A stretch of 64,000 bases of DNA from positions 1 through 64,000 of the forward strand of contig DIAM01000017.1 of NCBI GenBank assembly GCA_002416505.1. Direction: 5' to 3'. Under the pieces are notes generated by a model, which saw only the letters and a list, made by a program, of their open reading frames with translations, was not told the DNA's origin and searched no databases. The position numbers were made by a program, and so were the translations under genes. Below are positions 8,658-18,305 of this stretch, piece after piece. Within the stretch, counting starts at the first letter, position 1. Each line of letters begins with the position of its first letter. The DNA comes from Gammaproteobacteria bacterium UBA5078 (GTDB taxonomy: Bacteria; Pseudomonadota; Gammaproteobacteria; Pseudomonadales; Pseudohongiellaceae).

Positions 8658-10092
8658 ATGCCGAAGTTGGGGCCCAGACAAACCGATTCTTACCCTCGTT
8701 CTTGGCCTTATAGAGCGCCTTGTCTGCGGCGCGCATTGCGGTTTCGATGTCAGTGTCGTTGTCCCACTGGGTAATGCCAATGGACATCGACAGCTCGGCA
8801 GTACCGAAACTGCCTCGCACGGGTTTGGCCATCTGCTCGATAATTCGTCCGGCGATAAACGCAACGGAGTGCGAGTCGCTATTGTCGAGAAGGACGACGA
8901 ACTCGTCACCTCCAATACGGGCCGCGGCATCGCCATCGCGTATGCAGGCACTGAGCCGAGCTGCCACCTCGATCAATACCTCGTCGCCTGCTAGATGACC
9001 GTATTTATCATTGATGGGTTTGAACGCGTCCATATCACAGATTAGCAGGTGGAGGGGCTTATCCGCTTGGCGACGTTGACTCGAGTTCTCGACGCGAAAG
9101 CTCAGACCGGCGCGGTTATAAAGGCCTGTCAATTCGTCGCGATGGGCCTGACGCATGAGGCGTTTCTCATTGCGTAATCCTTGGATCAAGTCGTGAGTCA
9201 AGGCCGCAACCACAAGGGCGGTGGAAGATACGATGAGTAGTCGTACCTGCATCATGGTCACGCCTTGGACCTCATTGAACAGGGGGGCTTGGAAGGGGAC
9301 ATAGCCAAAGTTTATCGAAAGAGTCGCGGCGGTCGCGATGAAGAAAATAGTCAGGACTGTGCCCTGAAGGCCAAAGCGTAACGCCGCCCATAGGGCAAAG
9401 GGCAGGAACAGATAGGGCAGCACTATGTCGAGGAAGTTGCTCCAGTTACGCAGGACCAAGGTTCCGGTGATGAGCAGGAGCATTGCGAAGACTATTTTCT
9501 CTCGCGACCATAGCAGCGGATTGTTTACTTGGAAACGCGTCAAAATTAGAGGGGCTACCACTAGCACCCCTAGAGAGTCTCCAATGAACCACTTCGGCCA
9601 AGTACTCAAGATCGGGGTGCCGAAAACCTGAAGGGTGCCTATAGAGCCAATAGTGGCGCCTATGATTGGCGCCACGACTACCGCATAGGCGATGAAGCGA
9701 AACATATTGCTCTGTGGCGCGAGCGTCCCGGCTGTGTTGCCCGAACGGCGGATTAAGGCGGCCCCTAGGAGAGGTTCTACGCAGTTGCTGCTGGTCCAGA
9801 AGATATTGGCCACGATCGGGTAGGTATGTAGCTGGTTAGTGACGGTCTCGCCGATGGCGACAGCCGCAATTACCCAGAGCCATTGCCGGCTCGGTAGTAC
9901 CAGCAAGAGCCCAAGGATAAAGCCAGCACCTGGCGAGAATGTGCCGGCATGGGTCGCTGGGTTGAAGAACTGGTTCGATATCTGGACTAGGGCAAAATAG
10001 GAGAAAAGCGTAACGAGAAATATAACCGCATTGGAGTAATGCAGGAGTTTCTCTGCCGGTGCGGGGCTGTTGGTTTTGAGGGAACTAAACAT
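8656..10092 (-). CDS. MASE1-GGDEF diguanylate cyclase
   Basis: A 478-residue inner-membrane enzyme. The first ~305 residues contain about eight hydrophobic spans and match the MASE1 sensory domain (motifs such as FSPGAGFILGLLLVLP and WFIGDSLGVLVVAPL). The C-terminal domain is a diguanylate cyclase with the intact signature GGDEF at 394-398. A product-inhibition I-site RDGD at 385-388 sits exactly five residues upstream, so feedback control by c-di-GMP is expected. It makes c-di-GMP from two GTP, in response to an unknown signal sensed by MASE1. It is monocistronic and convergent with the Rid lipoprotein gene. Confidence 0.93.
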   Translation of the reverse strand: MFSSLKTNSPAPAEKLLHYSNAVIFLVTLFSYFALVQISNQFFNPATHAGTFSPGAGFILGLLLVLPSRQWLWVIAAVAIGETVTNQLHTYPIVANIFWTSSNCVEPLLGAALIRRSGNTAGTLAPQSNMFRFIAYAVVVAPIIGATIGSIGTLQVFGTPILSTWPKWFIGDSLGVLVVAPLILTRFQVNNPLLWSREKIVFAMLLLITGTLVLRNWSNFLDIVLPYLFLPFALWAALRFGLQGTVLTIFFIATAATLSINFGYVPFQAPLFNEVQGVTMMQVRLLIVSSTALVVAALTHDLIQGLRNEKRLMRQAHRDELTGLYNRAGLSFRVENSSQRRQADKPLHLLICDMDAFKPINDKYGHLAGDEVLIEVAARLSACIRDGDAAARIGGDEFVVLLDNSDSHSVAFIAGRIIEQMAKPVRGSFGTAELSMSIGITQWDNDTDIETAMRAADKALYKAKNEGKNRFVWAPTSA

Positions 10093-10517
10093 AAGGGCGA
10101 TTGTAACTTTCCCATTGTAGGACGCATATGTAGGACTGCAGTTGAGTTTAGGGCATTCGCGCTAGGATTTCTATGTATGAAAAGCCCCGTTGGGCGGTTC
10201 TTATTTGCAGGTGCATTTACTCGCGGTGAAATCCCTCTATAAACAGTATAGTTGTCCTAGTGGCGCCGAAATATTGCGGAAAAGGCCGAAAACATTGGCA
10301 ATATCGCTGATATTTCTACTATTATGCTGGCCTGAGAAGGTTCCTCGTACATGGTCAGGGTCTGATAATTACACAATAAATATCAATAGCTTAGGAGTTG
10401 AAATCGGGTTTTTATGCGATTTCAGGTAGCTAAGGGATTGAGTAGCTAAGATTCGACTGAACATCAGCAAGGGTTAATATCTAACCCCCAAAGAAAAAGG
10501 TTTTAAGGAAAAAATTT
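10093..10517 (+). promoter_or_regulatory. Leader and promoter region of the first nhaB gene
   Basis: A 425-bp gap with no credible gene. A possible sigma-70 promoter is TTGGCA at 10295-10300 and TACTAT at 10317-10322 (16-bp spacer), implying a leader of about 190 nt. Near the gene a small perfect hairpin (GGGTTA 10471-10476, TAACCC 10482-10487) precedes the ribosome site AAGGA at 10505-10509. The long leader could hold a sodium- or pH-responsive element, but I do not recognise a known riboswitch. Confidence 0.35.
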
Positions 10518-12023
10518 ATGGCTTCTACATATAGTCAGGCGTTTTTGAAGAATTTTTTGGGTGCTTCGCCCGATTGGTACAAACTGACCATCGTCGGTTT
10601 CTTAATACTAAACCCTATCCTATTTTTCCTGATAGATCCGTTCGTCGCAGGGTGGGTCTTGATTCTCGAGTTTATATTCACGCTCGCGATGGCGTTGAAG
10701 TGTTACCCGTTGCAACCAGGGGGGTTGTTAGCATTCGAGGCCATTGTGATGGGGATGGCATCGCCAGAAACCGTCTATCATGAAGCCGTAGTTAACTTTC
10801 CTGTAATCCTACTATTAATCTTCATGGTTGCAGGTATCTCCTTCCTCAAAGAGATGCTGCTGTTCACCTTCACCAAGATTCTACTGCGTGTACGCTCCAA
10901 GATTGCGTTATCTATGCTGTTTGCCTTAGTCGCAGCGGTACTCTCGGCATTCTTGGATGCGCTAACCGTAACGGCTGTGGTTATCGCGGTGGCCACTGGT
11001 TTCTACGGGGTTTATCACAAGGTGGCCTCTGGTCTGAAACACGACGCCGATAATCATGACGCGAGCCAAGATGCTAACGTACAAGAGCATCGTCGCGATG
11101 ACTTGGAGCAGTTCCGTGCATTCCTGCGTAACTTGATGATGCATGCCGCTATTGGTACAGCATTAGGCGGCGTGGCGACTATTGTGGGTGAGCCACAGAA
11201 CCTATTGATCGGTAGTATCATGGGCTGGGACTTTATTGAGTTCTATCTGCGCGTGATGCCGGTTTCATTGCCTGTTCTGTTTGTAGGCTTAGCCACGACG
11301 TTCATTGTTGAGAAATTCAAGATCGTTGGTTACGGCACCGAATTGCCCGAGCATGTGCGCTCTATCCTCGAGACTTACGACGCGGAGCAAACCGCTAAGC
11401 TGACCAAGCGCGATATCATGACTATGTGGGTTCAAGCCGCAGTGGCTGTGTTCCTGGTAGTTTGTCTGGCCTTGCACCTTGCAGAGGTTGGTATCATCGG
11501 CCTTGCGGTAATCGTCTTGGCAACAGCCTTTAACGGCATCACGGATGAACACCGTATTGGGCACGCATTCCAAGAGGCGCTACCCTTCACCTCGCTATTG
11601 GTGGTCTTCTTCGCCGTGGTGGGTGTTATTCACGAATTACACTTGTTCACCCCAGTGGTTAACTTCGTTCTGGCGATGGAAGGGCATGCCCAGTTGTCAG
11701 CGTTCTATATTGCGAACGGTGTATTGTCCATGGTCTCCGACAACGTGTTTGTGGCTACGGTCTATATCACTGAAGTGCAGCAGGCTTTCGAAGCTGGCCG
11801 CATCTCACGAGAGCAGTTTGAGTTATTGGCGGTTGCGATCAATACCGGTACGAATATTCCTTCGGTCGCCACGCCCAATGGTCAAGCAGCCTTCCTGTTC
11901 CTGCTCACTTCCGGTGTTGCTCCGTTAATACGTCTATCCTATGGTCGCATGGTGATCCTCGCCTTGCCCTATACGATCACGATGTCTATAGCCGGCTTGT
12001 TGGCAACAATCTACCTACTCTAG
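10518..12023 (+). CDS. nhaB: Na+/H+ antiporter NhaB, copy 1
   Basis: A 501-residue inner-membrane protein with about twelve hydrophobic spans. It matches NhaB from start to end: the N-terminal NFLGASPDWYK, the span with FTLAMALKCYPLQPGGLLA, AFLDALTVTAVVI, GEPQNLLIG, and the C-terminal NIPSVATPNGQAAFLFLL. NhaB exchanges cytoplasmic Na+ for external H+, most important at neutral pH and high salt. The length is close to the E. coli protein (513). A second gene of exactly the same length follows 219 bp downstream. AAGGA eight bases before the ATG supports the start. A strong terminator follows, so the two copies can be expressed separately. Confidence 0.96.
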   Translation: MASTYSQAFLKNFLGASPDWYKLTIVGFLILNPILFFLIDPFVAGWVLILEFIFTLAMALKCYPLQPGGLLAFEAIVMGMASPETVYHEAVVNFPVILLLIFMVAGISFLKEMLLFTFTKILLRVRSKIALSMLFALVAAVLSAFLDALTVTAVVIAVATGFYGVYHKVASGLKHDADNHDASQDANVQEHRRDDLEQFRAFLRNLMMHAAIGTALGGVATIVGEPQNLLIGSIMGWDFIEFYLRVMPVSLPVLFVGLATTFIVEKFKIVGYGTELPEHVRSILETYDAEQTAKLTKRDIMTMWVQAAVAVFLVVCLALHLAEVGIIGLAVIVLATAFNGITDEHRIGHAFQEALPFTSLLVVFFAVVGVIHELHLFTPVVNFVLAMEGHAQLSAFYIANGVLSMVSDNVFVATVYITEVQQAFEAGRISREQFELLAVAINTGTNIPSVATPNGQAAFLFLLTSGVAPLIRLSYGRMVILALPYTITMSIAGLLATIYLL

Positions 12024-12046
12024 CCTCTAAGGCAGGAGAGTACTCA

Positions 12047-12080
12047 AAGGGCCTGGCAGCTAGCTGCTAGGCCCTTTTTT
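12047..12080 (+). terminator. Rho-independent terminator after nhaB copy 1
   Basis: An 11-bp GC-rich stem (GGGCCTGGCAG paired with CTGCTAGGCCC, one G-U pair) is followed by six T. It separates the tandem nhaB genes. Confidence 0.9.
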
Positions 12081-12092
12081 GTGGCTGTAATA

Positions 12093-12119
12093 AAAAATTT
12101 CATTTCTTATGAAATTTTT
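12093..12119. repeat. AT-rich perfect hairpin between the nhaB genes
   Basis: Arms 12093-12103 and 12109-12119 (AAAAATTTCAT and its complement) are perfect over 11 bp with a 5-base loop. It comes just after the terminator of copy 1 and about 120 bp before copy 2. It could be an operator for a dimeric regulator or a weak bidirectional terminator. Confidence 0.6.
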
Positions 12120-12242
12120 CCCAGGATTTCGGATAGACTCCGCTTGCGTTGCGTGGGAGGCATTCCCGGACGTGACTTTCACAAGAAGCCACGCCTCGGG
12201 GGGCGCTTATTGTGGATAGTTAAGAAGTATTGAGGAATGCTC

Positions 12243-13748
12243 ATGACAGCTTCGTATGGCCAAACGTTTTTAAAGAATTTCTTGGGTGCATCGCCCGATT
12301 GGTACAAGCAGACAATCGTCGGCTTTCTTATCCTGAATCCAGTGCTGTTCTTCTTCGTCGACCCGTTCATAGCGGGGTGGACCTTAATCGCCGAGTTTAT
12401 CTTCACCCTCGCGATGGCATTGAAGTGCTATCCGCTGCAACCTGGCGGCCTACTCGCCCTCGAGGCAGTGGTGATAGGGATGTGCTCAACCGAGGCGGTA
12501 TACGAGGAAGCGCATACCAACTTCCCCGTGATCCTGCTGTTGATCTTCATGGTGGCGGGCATCTCTTTCCTAAAGCAAATGCTGCTGTTTACCTTCACTA
12601 AGATCCTGCTGCGCGTGCACTCCAAGACCCTACTGTCCTTGATGTTTGCGATCATGGGCGCGGTCTTGTCGGCATTCTTAGACGCCTTGACGGTCACCGC
12701 GGTGGTGATCGCGGTGGCCTCGGGCTTTTTCGGGGTCTATCACAAGGTGGCCTCGGGCTTTCATCACGACAAGGAGAATCATGACGTCACCGACGATCTC
12801 AGTATCAAGGAAGCTAGCCGTGCCGATCTAGAGAGTTTCCGCGCCTTCTTGCGCAACATCATGATGCACGCTGCCATCGGCACGGCATTGGGTGGGGTTT
12901 GTACCATCGTTGGCGAGCCGCAGAACCTGCTGATCGGGCACATCATGGAGTGGGATTTCGTGGAGTTCTTCCTGCGCGTAGCGCCTGTGTCGATGGTGGT
13001 TCTGGTCACCGGTCTGACTACCACGGTACTTGTGGAGAAATTCAAGATCGCGGGTTATGGCGCTACCTTGCCGGACACAGTGCGCGAGATTCTGCAGACT
13101 TTCGATGACGCGCAGACCGAGAAGTTGACGCGCACAGACATTCTCAATATGTGGATCCAGGCAGGGGTCGCGGTGTTCTTGGTATTCTGTCTGGCCTTCC
13201 ATTTGGCCGAAGTGGGCATCATTGGACTCGCCGTGATTGTGCTGTCCACGGCTCTGACGGGCATCACCGACGAGCATCGCTTGGGGCACGCATTCCAGGA
13301 GGCCTTGCCATTCACGGCTCTATTGGTGGTGTTCTTTACGGTCGTGGCAGTGATTCATGAGCTGCACCTGTTCACCCCTGTGGTGGAATATGTGTTGAGT
13401 CTAGAGGGTTCTACTCAGTTGTCGGCGTTCTATATCGCGAACGGTGTGCTCTCGATGGTCTCCGATAACGTCTTCGTGGCCACGGTCTATATTACCGAGG
13501 TGCAGTCGGCGTTCTTGGCGGGCAGTATCGATCGTGCACAGTTCGACCTGTTGGCGGTGGCGATTAATACGGGGACCAATATTCCTTCGGTCGCGACCCC
13601 GAACGGCCAGGCGGCCTTCCTGTTCCTGCTAACCTCGGCGATCGCTCCCCTGATTAGGCTCTCCTACGGTCGCATGGTGATTCTGGCACTGCCATACACG
13701 ATTACCATGTCTATCTCGGGCCTGCTCGCGACGATGTATCTCCTCTAA
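12243..13748 (+). CDS. nhaB: Na+/H+ antiporter NhaB, copy 2
   Basis: A second full-length NhaB of 501 residues. It shares almost every core segment with copy 1 (NFLGASPDWYK, FTLAMALKCYPLQPGGLLA, FLDALTVTAVVIAVA, GEPQNLLIG, NIPSVATPNGQAAFLFLL) and differs mainly in loops, for example the hydrophilic stretch at about residues 170-190. The start at 12243 is preferred over an ATG six bases upstream because GAGG lies seven bases before it and the protein then has the same length as copy 1. The codon use of copy 2 is more GC-rich than copy 1. Two diverged copies suggest division of labour by pH, salt or ion (Na+ versus Li+) or growth state, but that is inference. Confidence 0.95.
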   Translation: MTASYGQTFLKNFLGASPDWYKQTIVGFLILNPVLFFFVDPFIAGWTLIAEFIFTLAMALKCYPLQPGGLLALEAVVIGMCSTEAVYEEAHTNFPVILLLIFMVAGISFLKQMLLFTFTKILLRVHSKTLLSLMFAIMGAVLSAFLDALTVTAVVIAVASGFFGVYHKVASGFHHDKENHDVTDDLSIKEASRADLESFRAFLRNIMMHAAIGTALGGVCTIVGEPQNLLIGHIMEWDFVEFFLRVAPVSMVVLVTGLTTTVLVEKFKIAGYGATLPDTVREILQTFDDAQTEKLTRTDILNMWIQAGVAVFLVFCLAFHLAEVGIIGLAVIVLSTALTGITDEHRLGHAFQEALPFTALLVVFFTVVAVIHELHLFTPVVEYVLSLEGSTQLSAFYIANGVLSMVSDNVFVATVYITEVQSAFLAGSIDRAQFDLLAVAINTGTNIPSVATPNGQAAFLFLLTSAIAPLIRLSYGRMVILALPYTITMSISGLLATMYLL

Positions 13749-13922
13749 ATCACGCTGCCCGCATGCCGTCGAGCGTTTTCGGCGGCATGTTTGCGGCAGA
13801 TCAAATCCCGTCGATTTATCCATAGCCTACGCCGTGTGTTCATTGTGAGTGTGCGTTGCAGAGCCTATGATGCAAGCTCAAGTCGAGAATCGACAACGGG
13901 CTAGATCACGAGGGAGAGTTCT

Positions 13923-14357
13923 ATGAGTCACTATAAGCATGTCATGGTTGCTATCGATGGGTCGGATGAGTCTGCACGAATCGTAGAGCGTGGTGTCGCG
14001 CTGGCCGCTGGCGCAAAGGTCAGTGTTGTCCAAGTGTTTGATACGCTAGTGGGCAATTATAGCTATGAGCTAAACATGGGGGATTTCGAGAAGGCGCAAC
14101 GCGACTTCGAGGCCGAAGTGGCGAAGAATACTCGTGCAATGCTCATGGCGAAGTTTCCCGGTATCCACGCCGAAGACGTCCATTTCACTCGCGGCAAGCC
14201 CGCTAGCGAGATCAAGCGCTTGGCTGAGAGCACTAAGGTTGACCTGTTAGTGATCGGCAGTCACGGCCAAGGCGCGGTGAAGGCCGCAGTGTTAGGCTCC
14301 ACCGCCAATGCCGTATTGCATGGCATTCACTGCGATGTGTTCACCATTCGCGTCTAA
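13923..14357 (+). CDS. Universal stress protein, UspA family
   Basis: A 144-residue single Usp domain. The ATP-binding pattern G-2x-G-9x-G-S is seen in the segment starting IGSHGQG and ending LGST, and the N-terminus has the typical HVMVAIDGSDES strand and loop. A ribosome site (GAGGGAG) lies just upstream. Proteins of this kind bind ATP and help survival during starvation or stress; the direct action is usually unknown. The gene follows the nhaB pair by 174 bp and converges on the DUF3365 lipoprotein gene 8 bp away. Usp genes often accompany the phosphoketolase/P-type ATPase group found 5 kb downstream (from memory). Confidence 0.93.
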   Translation: MSHYKHVMVAIDGSDESARIVERGVALAAGAKVSVVQVFDTLVGNYSYELNMGDFEKAQRDFEAEVAKNTRAMLMAKFPGIHAEDVHFTRGKPASEIKRLAESTKVDLLVIGSHGQGAVKAAVLGSTANAVLHGIHCDVFTIRV

Positions 14358-14365
14358 GACGAACT

Positions 14366-15001
14366 CTACATCGGTTTGCGCAGCGAGATAGCGCCGCGAA
14401 TCTGGCCCGCTTGATACCCAATGGCGAGATCGTTTGGGTATTTTGCGCGAATCGCGCTCAGTACTTCCTGACTCACCTCGCTGCCGTGACAGGTCAAGCA
14501 AAGCGGTGCCGTGGGTTGGGCTTGCATGTAGCGGAAGTCGCCATTCACAGTTTCGGCCACATTCAATGTGGCCGGTGCTTCCCCTGCCTGTTGGCGTTGA
14601 TCGAACATATGCAACACCTGCGTCTCCCAGGAATCGGGCACGGCGGTGTCGTTGCGGGCCTTCAGGCTGACTCGCGTCACTTCCCATCCGGACTCTTCGC
14701 TCAGCTGCTGAGCAATTCTCGGCGCCTCGAGTGCGCAGACATCAATCGCATTCAGTGGCCCGCCTGCCTGCAGCGCGGATTGGAGGGTTGGCAACAGAGT
14801 GCCCGCGAAGCGTTGCGTTAAAGCACTAGCCTCGTCAATGAGCGCCGCAGGCGCGAACTGGGGAATGCCCGGCGTGCCGATGGCTAGCGGCTGATCGTTC
14901 GCGCTAGTGTTAAGCTCGTCAGGCGCCGACACCGGGGTGCAGCTCAGCAGCAGGCTCGTTGCCAGAGCTAGGCCTAAAAGCGAATAGGGGCGCGATTGCA
15001 T
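14366..15001 (-). CDS. DUF3365 (Tll0287-like) haem-binding lipoprotein
   Basis: A 211-residue protein. The start at 15001 is chosen over a GTG 21 bases upstream because the GGAGG site lies seven bases before this ATG. The signal ends in a lipobox with Cys21 (LLLSC), so it is lipid-anchored. A c-type haem attachment motif CLTCH is at 168-172, followed by the family's end segment IGYQAGQIRGAISL. DUF3365 domains are haem-binding sensors of the PAS-like Tll0287 type, often found alone or fused to kinases. As a free lipoprotein it may be an electron carrier or gas/redox sensor in the envelope. Convergent with the Usp gene. Confidence 0.85.
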   Translation of the reverse strand: MQSRPYSLLGLALATSLLLSCTPVSAPDELNTSANDQPLAIGTPGIPQFAPAALIDEASALTQRFAGTLLPTLQSALQAGGPLNAIDVCALEAPRIAQQLSEESGWEVTRVSLKARNDTAVPDSWETQVLHMFDQRQQAGEAPATLNVAETVNGDFRYMQAQPTAPLCLTCHGSEVSQEVLSAIRAKYPNDLAIGYQAGQIRGAISLRKPM

Positions 15002-15121
15002 GGGAGTTCCTCCGTTTAACACTAACTCGAATTGAGGGTGACATCATAAGATGCCTGCGATTAGTCTGTCAGCAATAAATGCCTCACTCGCGAGAACGAA
15101 CGGCGACTCGGGAATGCCACG

Positions 15122-15865
15122 ATGAACGACGCACAAGCGATAGATCGAGATGACTCGACGGCAAGGCCGGTACTGCGTGCCACGGGACTGTCCAAGGTTT
15201 ACGAGATGGGCGAAGTCCGGGTTCAGGCGCTGAAAAATATCGATCTCACGCTACACGAGCGAGAGCTCTTGGTCTTGCTAGGAGCCTCCGGTAGCGGTAA
15301 ATCCACTCTTCTCAATATCCTTGGGGGCCTCGATGTGGCCAGCAGTGGCAGCCTGTTTTATGGCGAGCAAGAACTCAGCGGAGCGAGCCAGACCGAATTG
15401 ACCTATTACCGGCGCGACCATGTTGGTTTCGTGTTCCAGTTCTATAACCTCATCTCCAGCCTGACTGCGCGCGAGAATGTGTCCCTAGTGACCGATATCG
15501 CGGTCTCGCCCATGCGTCCGGAAGAGGCGCTCGCCCTGGTCGGCCTCGAGTCGCGAATGGACCACTTTCCTGCCCAGCTCTCAGGTGGGGAGCAGCAGAG
15601 AGTCGCCATCGCCCGCGCGATCGCGAAGCGGCCTCATATATTGCTCTGCGACGAACCCACTGGCGCACTGGATGTCGGCACTGGGCGCCTAGTGCTCAGC
15701 GTGCTAGACCGGGTCAATCGAGAGACGGGAACCACTACGGCGATCATCACCCATAACGCTGCGATCGGGCGCATAGGCGACACCGTGCTGCGCATGAGCA
15801 GCGGCGAGATCGTGGAGCGCATGCACAATGCGCAGCGCGAAGACGTGGAGCGGATCGAGTGGTAA
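15122..15865 (+). CDS. ABC transporter ATP-binding protein (MacB/LolD type)
   Basis: A 247-residue ATPase. Walker A GASGSGKST is at 54-62, the ABC signature is LSGGEQQRVAIARA and Walker B is ILLCDEPTGALD. The closest families are the MacB/LolD/FtsE-like ATPases that power FtsX-type permeases. Its last 7 bp overlap the GTG start of the permease gene, indicating translational coupling. With the permease and HlyD-type adaptor it forms a three-gene mechanotransmission exporter; possible substrates are lipoproteins, peptides or small toxic compounds, not determined here. Confidence 0.93.
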   Translation: MNDAQAIDRDDSTARPVLRATGLSKVYEMGEVRVQALKNIDLTLHERELLVLLGASGSGKSTLLNILGGLDVASSGSLFYGEQELSGASQTELTYYRRDHVGFVFQFYNLISSLTARENVSLVTDIAVSPMRPEEALALVGLESRMDHFPAQLSGGEQQRVAIARAIAKRPHILLCDEPTGALDVGTGRLVLSVLDRVNRETGTTTAIITHNAAIGRIGDTVLRMSSGEIVERMHNAQREDVERIEW

Positions 15866-18261
15866 CGCGCGCCAGTCAATGGGCGGCACTATGGCGAGTG
15901 CGAACGCTGCAACTCAAGCTGCTGCGTGAGTGCTGGCATCTGAAGGGGCAGATTCTCTCCATCGCCTTGGTGGTGGCAACTGGCATTATGACGGTGATCA
16001 CCATGGGGGGCAGCTATGAGTCCTTGGTCGAAGCACAGCAGCGCTATTACAACGATATGCGCTTCGCGGATGTGTGGAGCAGCCTGCGTCGAGCACCCGA
16101 GTCGATGCGTGAGCGCATTCAAGCAATCCCCGGCGTCGCGTTGGCCGATACACGAGTAAGCTTCCTGGCGACACTCGACCTAGAGGGGCTAGATGCACCG
16201 GCGCAGGGGCGCTTCGTCTCGCTGCCAGAGAACTCGCGTCCCATACTAAATGACATCCTGATCGTGCGTGGACGCTATGTGGATAGCAACGCGTCCGATG
16301 AGGTGATAATCAGCGAAAAGTTTGCCAACGCACGAGGCCTGCATCCAGGCGATGAGATTCGCGTCATCATCAATGGTCGTGCGCGCAGCCTAGACATCGT
16401 GGGGGTGGCGATCTCTCCTGAGCATTCCTACTCGGTCCCTCCTGGCTCACTTTTGCCAGAGGATGATCGTTATGGTGTGCTCTGGATGGGAGTGCGCGCA
16501 CTCGGTCCAGCCTACGATATGGATGGCGCATTCAATGAGGCCTTTGTAAAACTCTCCCCTGGGGTCAATGAGCGAGCGGTCATCGCAAGCCTCAACGATC
16601 TGCTCGAACCCTATGGTGGCTATGGTGCCTATGCGCGGCGCGACCAGCCCTCCCACATGATGCTGCAGGGTGAGCTGGACCAGAACAGAGTGATGGGAAC
16701 CGCGATGCCCGCGGTATTTCTTGGCGTAGCGGTATTTTTACTCCATCTGGTTTTGGGGCGGCTTATCACCACACAGGGTGGCGAGATCGCCGTGCTCAAG
16801 GCCTTCGGTTACACCGATGCGGAGGTGGGTCGCCACTTTTTGATGTTCGCTCTGTTAGCGGTCTTGCTCGGGACTCTCATCGGGACCGTTGGCGGGATGG
16901 CGCTAGGGCGGGGTTATATCGATATCTACCGACAGTATTTCGACCTGCCGGACTTGCAGTATCGGCTCAGCCCGGGCTTGTTGCTCATCGCGCTACTGGT
17001 CAGTGTCGCCGGTGCCATAAGTGGTGCGATGGGGGCGGTACGTAAAGCGGTACAACTGCCACCGGCCGAAGCCATGCGGCCAGAACCTCCGGCACGTTTT
17101 ACGCCCGGCTTTCTGGAACGCTTGGGTATTGGCCGCCTGCTATCGGCATCGGGTCGCATGATCCTGCGCAATGTAGAGCGCAAGCCTCTGCAGGCGTTCT
17201 TCTCCTCGCTTGGCGTAGCGTTCTCTGTTGCCATCTTGATCATCGGCCTGTTTATGTATGATGGCGTCATCCAGTTAATTGACCTGCAGTTTAGGAAGAT
17301 TCAACGCGAGGATATTACGGTGTCCTTTCTTCAGAACGTGCCCGCCTCTACCCGTTTCGAATTGTCACGCATGACGGGTGTTACGCGGGTAGAGACCTAT
17401 CGGGGCGCCCCCGTTCGCTTGCGCAATGCGCACTGGCATCGCGAGACGGCTATCCAAGGCCTGGAGGGCGATGGCGTGTTGCGTAGGCTCGTGACCGCAC
17501 AGGAGACAGTACACCCTATTCCAGCCCAAGGCTTGGTGTTGAGCAAGGTCTTGGCCGAGCGACTGCATGTCGGGGTCGGGGACTGGTTGACTGCGGAGAT
17601 GCTGGAGGGGAAGCGGCAGAGTGCGCAGGTCCAGGTGGCAGGGATTTTCGAGGATTTTCTCGGCGTTACCGCCTATATGAATCTGGATGCTCTGGACCGA
17701 CTCAGCGGCGAATACGATGTTATTTCCGGCGCCTATCTTTCCGTGTTGGAGTCCGAGCGCAACGCACTGTACCGCGCCCTCAAGCGAGTGCCCGCCGTGG
17801 CAGGTGTCGCCTCGCCCGCGTCGATGCTGGTGTCGTTCGAGCGAGAGTTGGCCCGTAATATTTTTATCTCCGTGGGTTTCCTCGTCGGTTTCGCTAGCGT
17901 TATCGCCGTGGGGGTTATCTATAATGGGGCCAGAATCGCCCTGTCAGAGCGCGGCCGGGAGTTGGCTAGTTTGCGCGTGATGGGCTTTCATCGACGCGAG
18001 GTGGCCACCTTATTGTTGGGAGAGCAGGGAATTATCACCCTGTTCGCCATCCCCCTTGGTTGGGCCATCGGCTATGGGCTTGCATACTTAATGGTGTTGG
18101 GACTGCAGACAGATACGTTCCGAATACCTTTCGATATATCACCGCGAACCTATGGGGTCGCAGCATTGATTACGGTGCTGGCAGCAGCCTTTAGCGCGTT
18201 GGTGGTGCGTCGCCGGCTCGACTCACTAGATCTGATAAGCGTATTAAAAACTCGCGAATAG
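15859..18261 (+). CDS. Long FtsX-like ABC transporter permease
   Basis: An 800-residue inner-membrane protein starting at GTG inside the ATPase gene's end. It has the duplicated FtsX layout: an N-terminal span (about 30-50), a large periplasmic domain, three spans around 280-390, another span near 450, a second periplasmic domain and three final spans (about 670-790). The segments RNVERKPLQAFFSSLG and ELASLRVMGFHRREV are typical of the long two-FtsX permeases, in contrast to MacB, which carries its own ATPase. Such permeases work as mechanical transducers that move periplasmic substrates outward. Partners are the ATPase before it and the adaptor gene 44 bp after it. Confidence 0.92.
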   Translation: MVTRASQWAALWRVRTLQLKLLRECWHLKGQILSIALVVATGIMTVITMGGSYESLVEAQQRYYNDMRFADVWSSLRRAPESMRERIQAIPGVALADTRVSFLATLDLEGLDAPAQGRFVSLPENSRPILNDILIVRGRYVDSNASDEVIISEKFANARGLHPGDEIRVIINGRARSLDIVGVAISPEHSYSVPPGSLLPEDDRYGVLWMGVRALGPAYDMDGAFNEAFVKLSPGVNERAVIASLNDLLEPYGGYGAYARRDQPSHMMLQGELDQNRVMGTAMPAVFLGVAVFLLHLVLGRLITTQGGEIAVLKAFGYTDAEVGRHFLMFALLAVLLGTLIGTVGGMALGRGYIDIYRQYFDLPDLQYRLSPGLLLIALLVSVAGAISGAMGAVRKAVQLPPAEAMRPEPPARFTPGFLERLGIGRLLSASGRMILRNVERKPLQAFFSSLGVAFSVAILIIGLFMYDGVIQLIDLQFRKIQREDITVSFLQNVPASTRFELSRMTGVTRVETYRGAPVRLRNAHWHRETAIQGLEGDGVLRRLVTAQETVHPIPAQGLVLSKVLAERLHVGVGDWLTAEMLEGKRQSAQVQVAGIFEDFLGVTAYMNLDALDRLSGEYDVISGAYLSVLESERNALYRALKRVPAVAGVASPASMLVSFERELARNIFISVGFLVGFASVIAVGVIYNGARIALSERGRELASLRVMGFHRREVATLLLGEQGIITLFAIPLGWAIGYGLAYLMVLGLQTDTFRIPFDISPRTYGVAALITVLAAAFSALVVRRRLDSLDLISVLKTRE

Positions 18262-18305
18262 AGACTGCCGCAACGCGTACTACGCGTGCGCAAGGAGAGA
18301 GTAAA

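Noticed and set aside
10190..10429. A 79-codon frame in the nhaB leader
   Set aside because: No ribosome site or recognisable domain; it crosses the likely promoter.
10093..10517. Possible sodium riboswitch before nhaB
   Set aside because: The leader is long and has a small hairpin, but I could not match a known sodium or lithium riboswitch consensus by eye.
13749..13922. Imperfect inverted repeat with CATGCCG/CGGCATG after the second nhaB as a terminator
   Set aside because: The stem is short and interrupted and has no T run, so it is not listed as a terminator.
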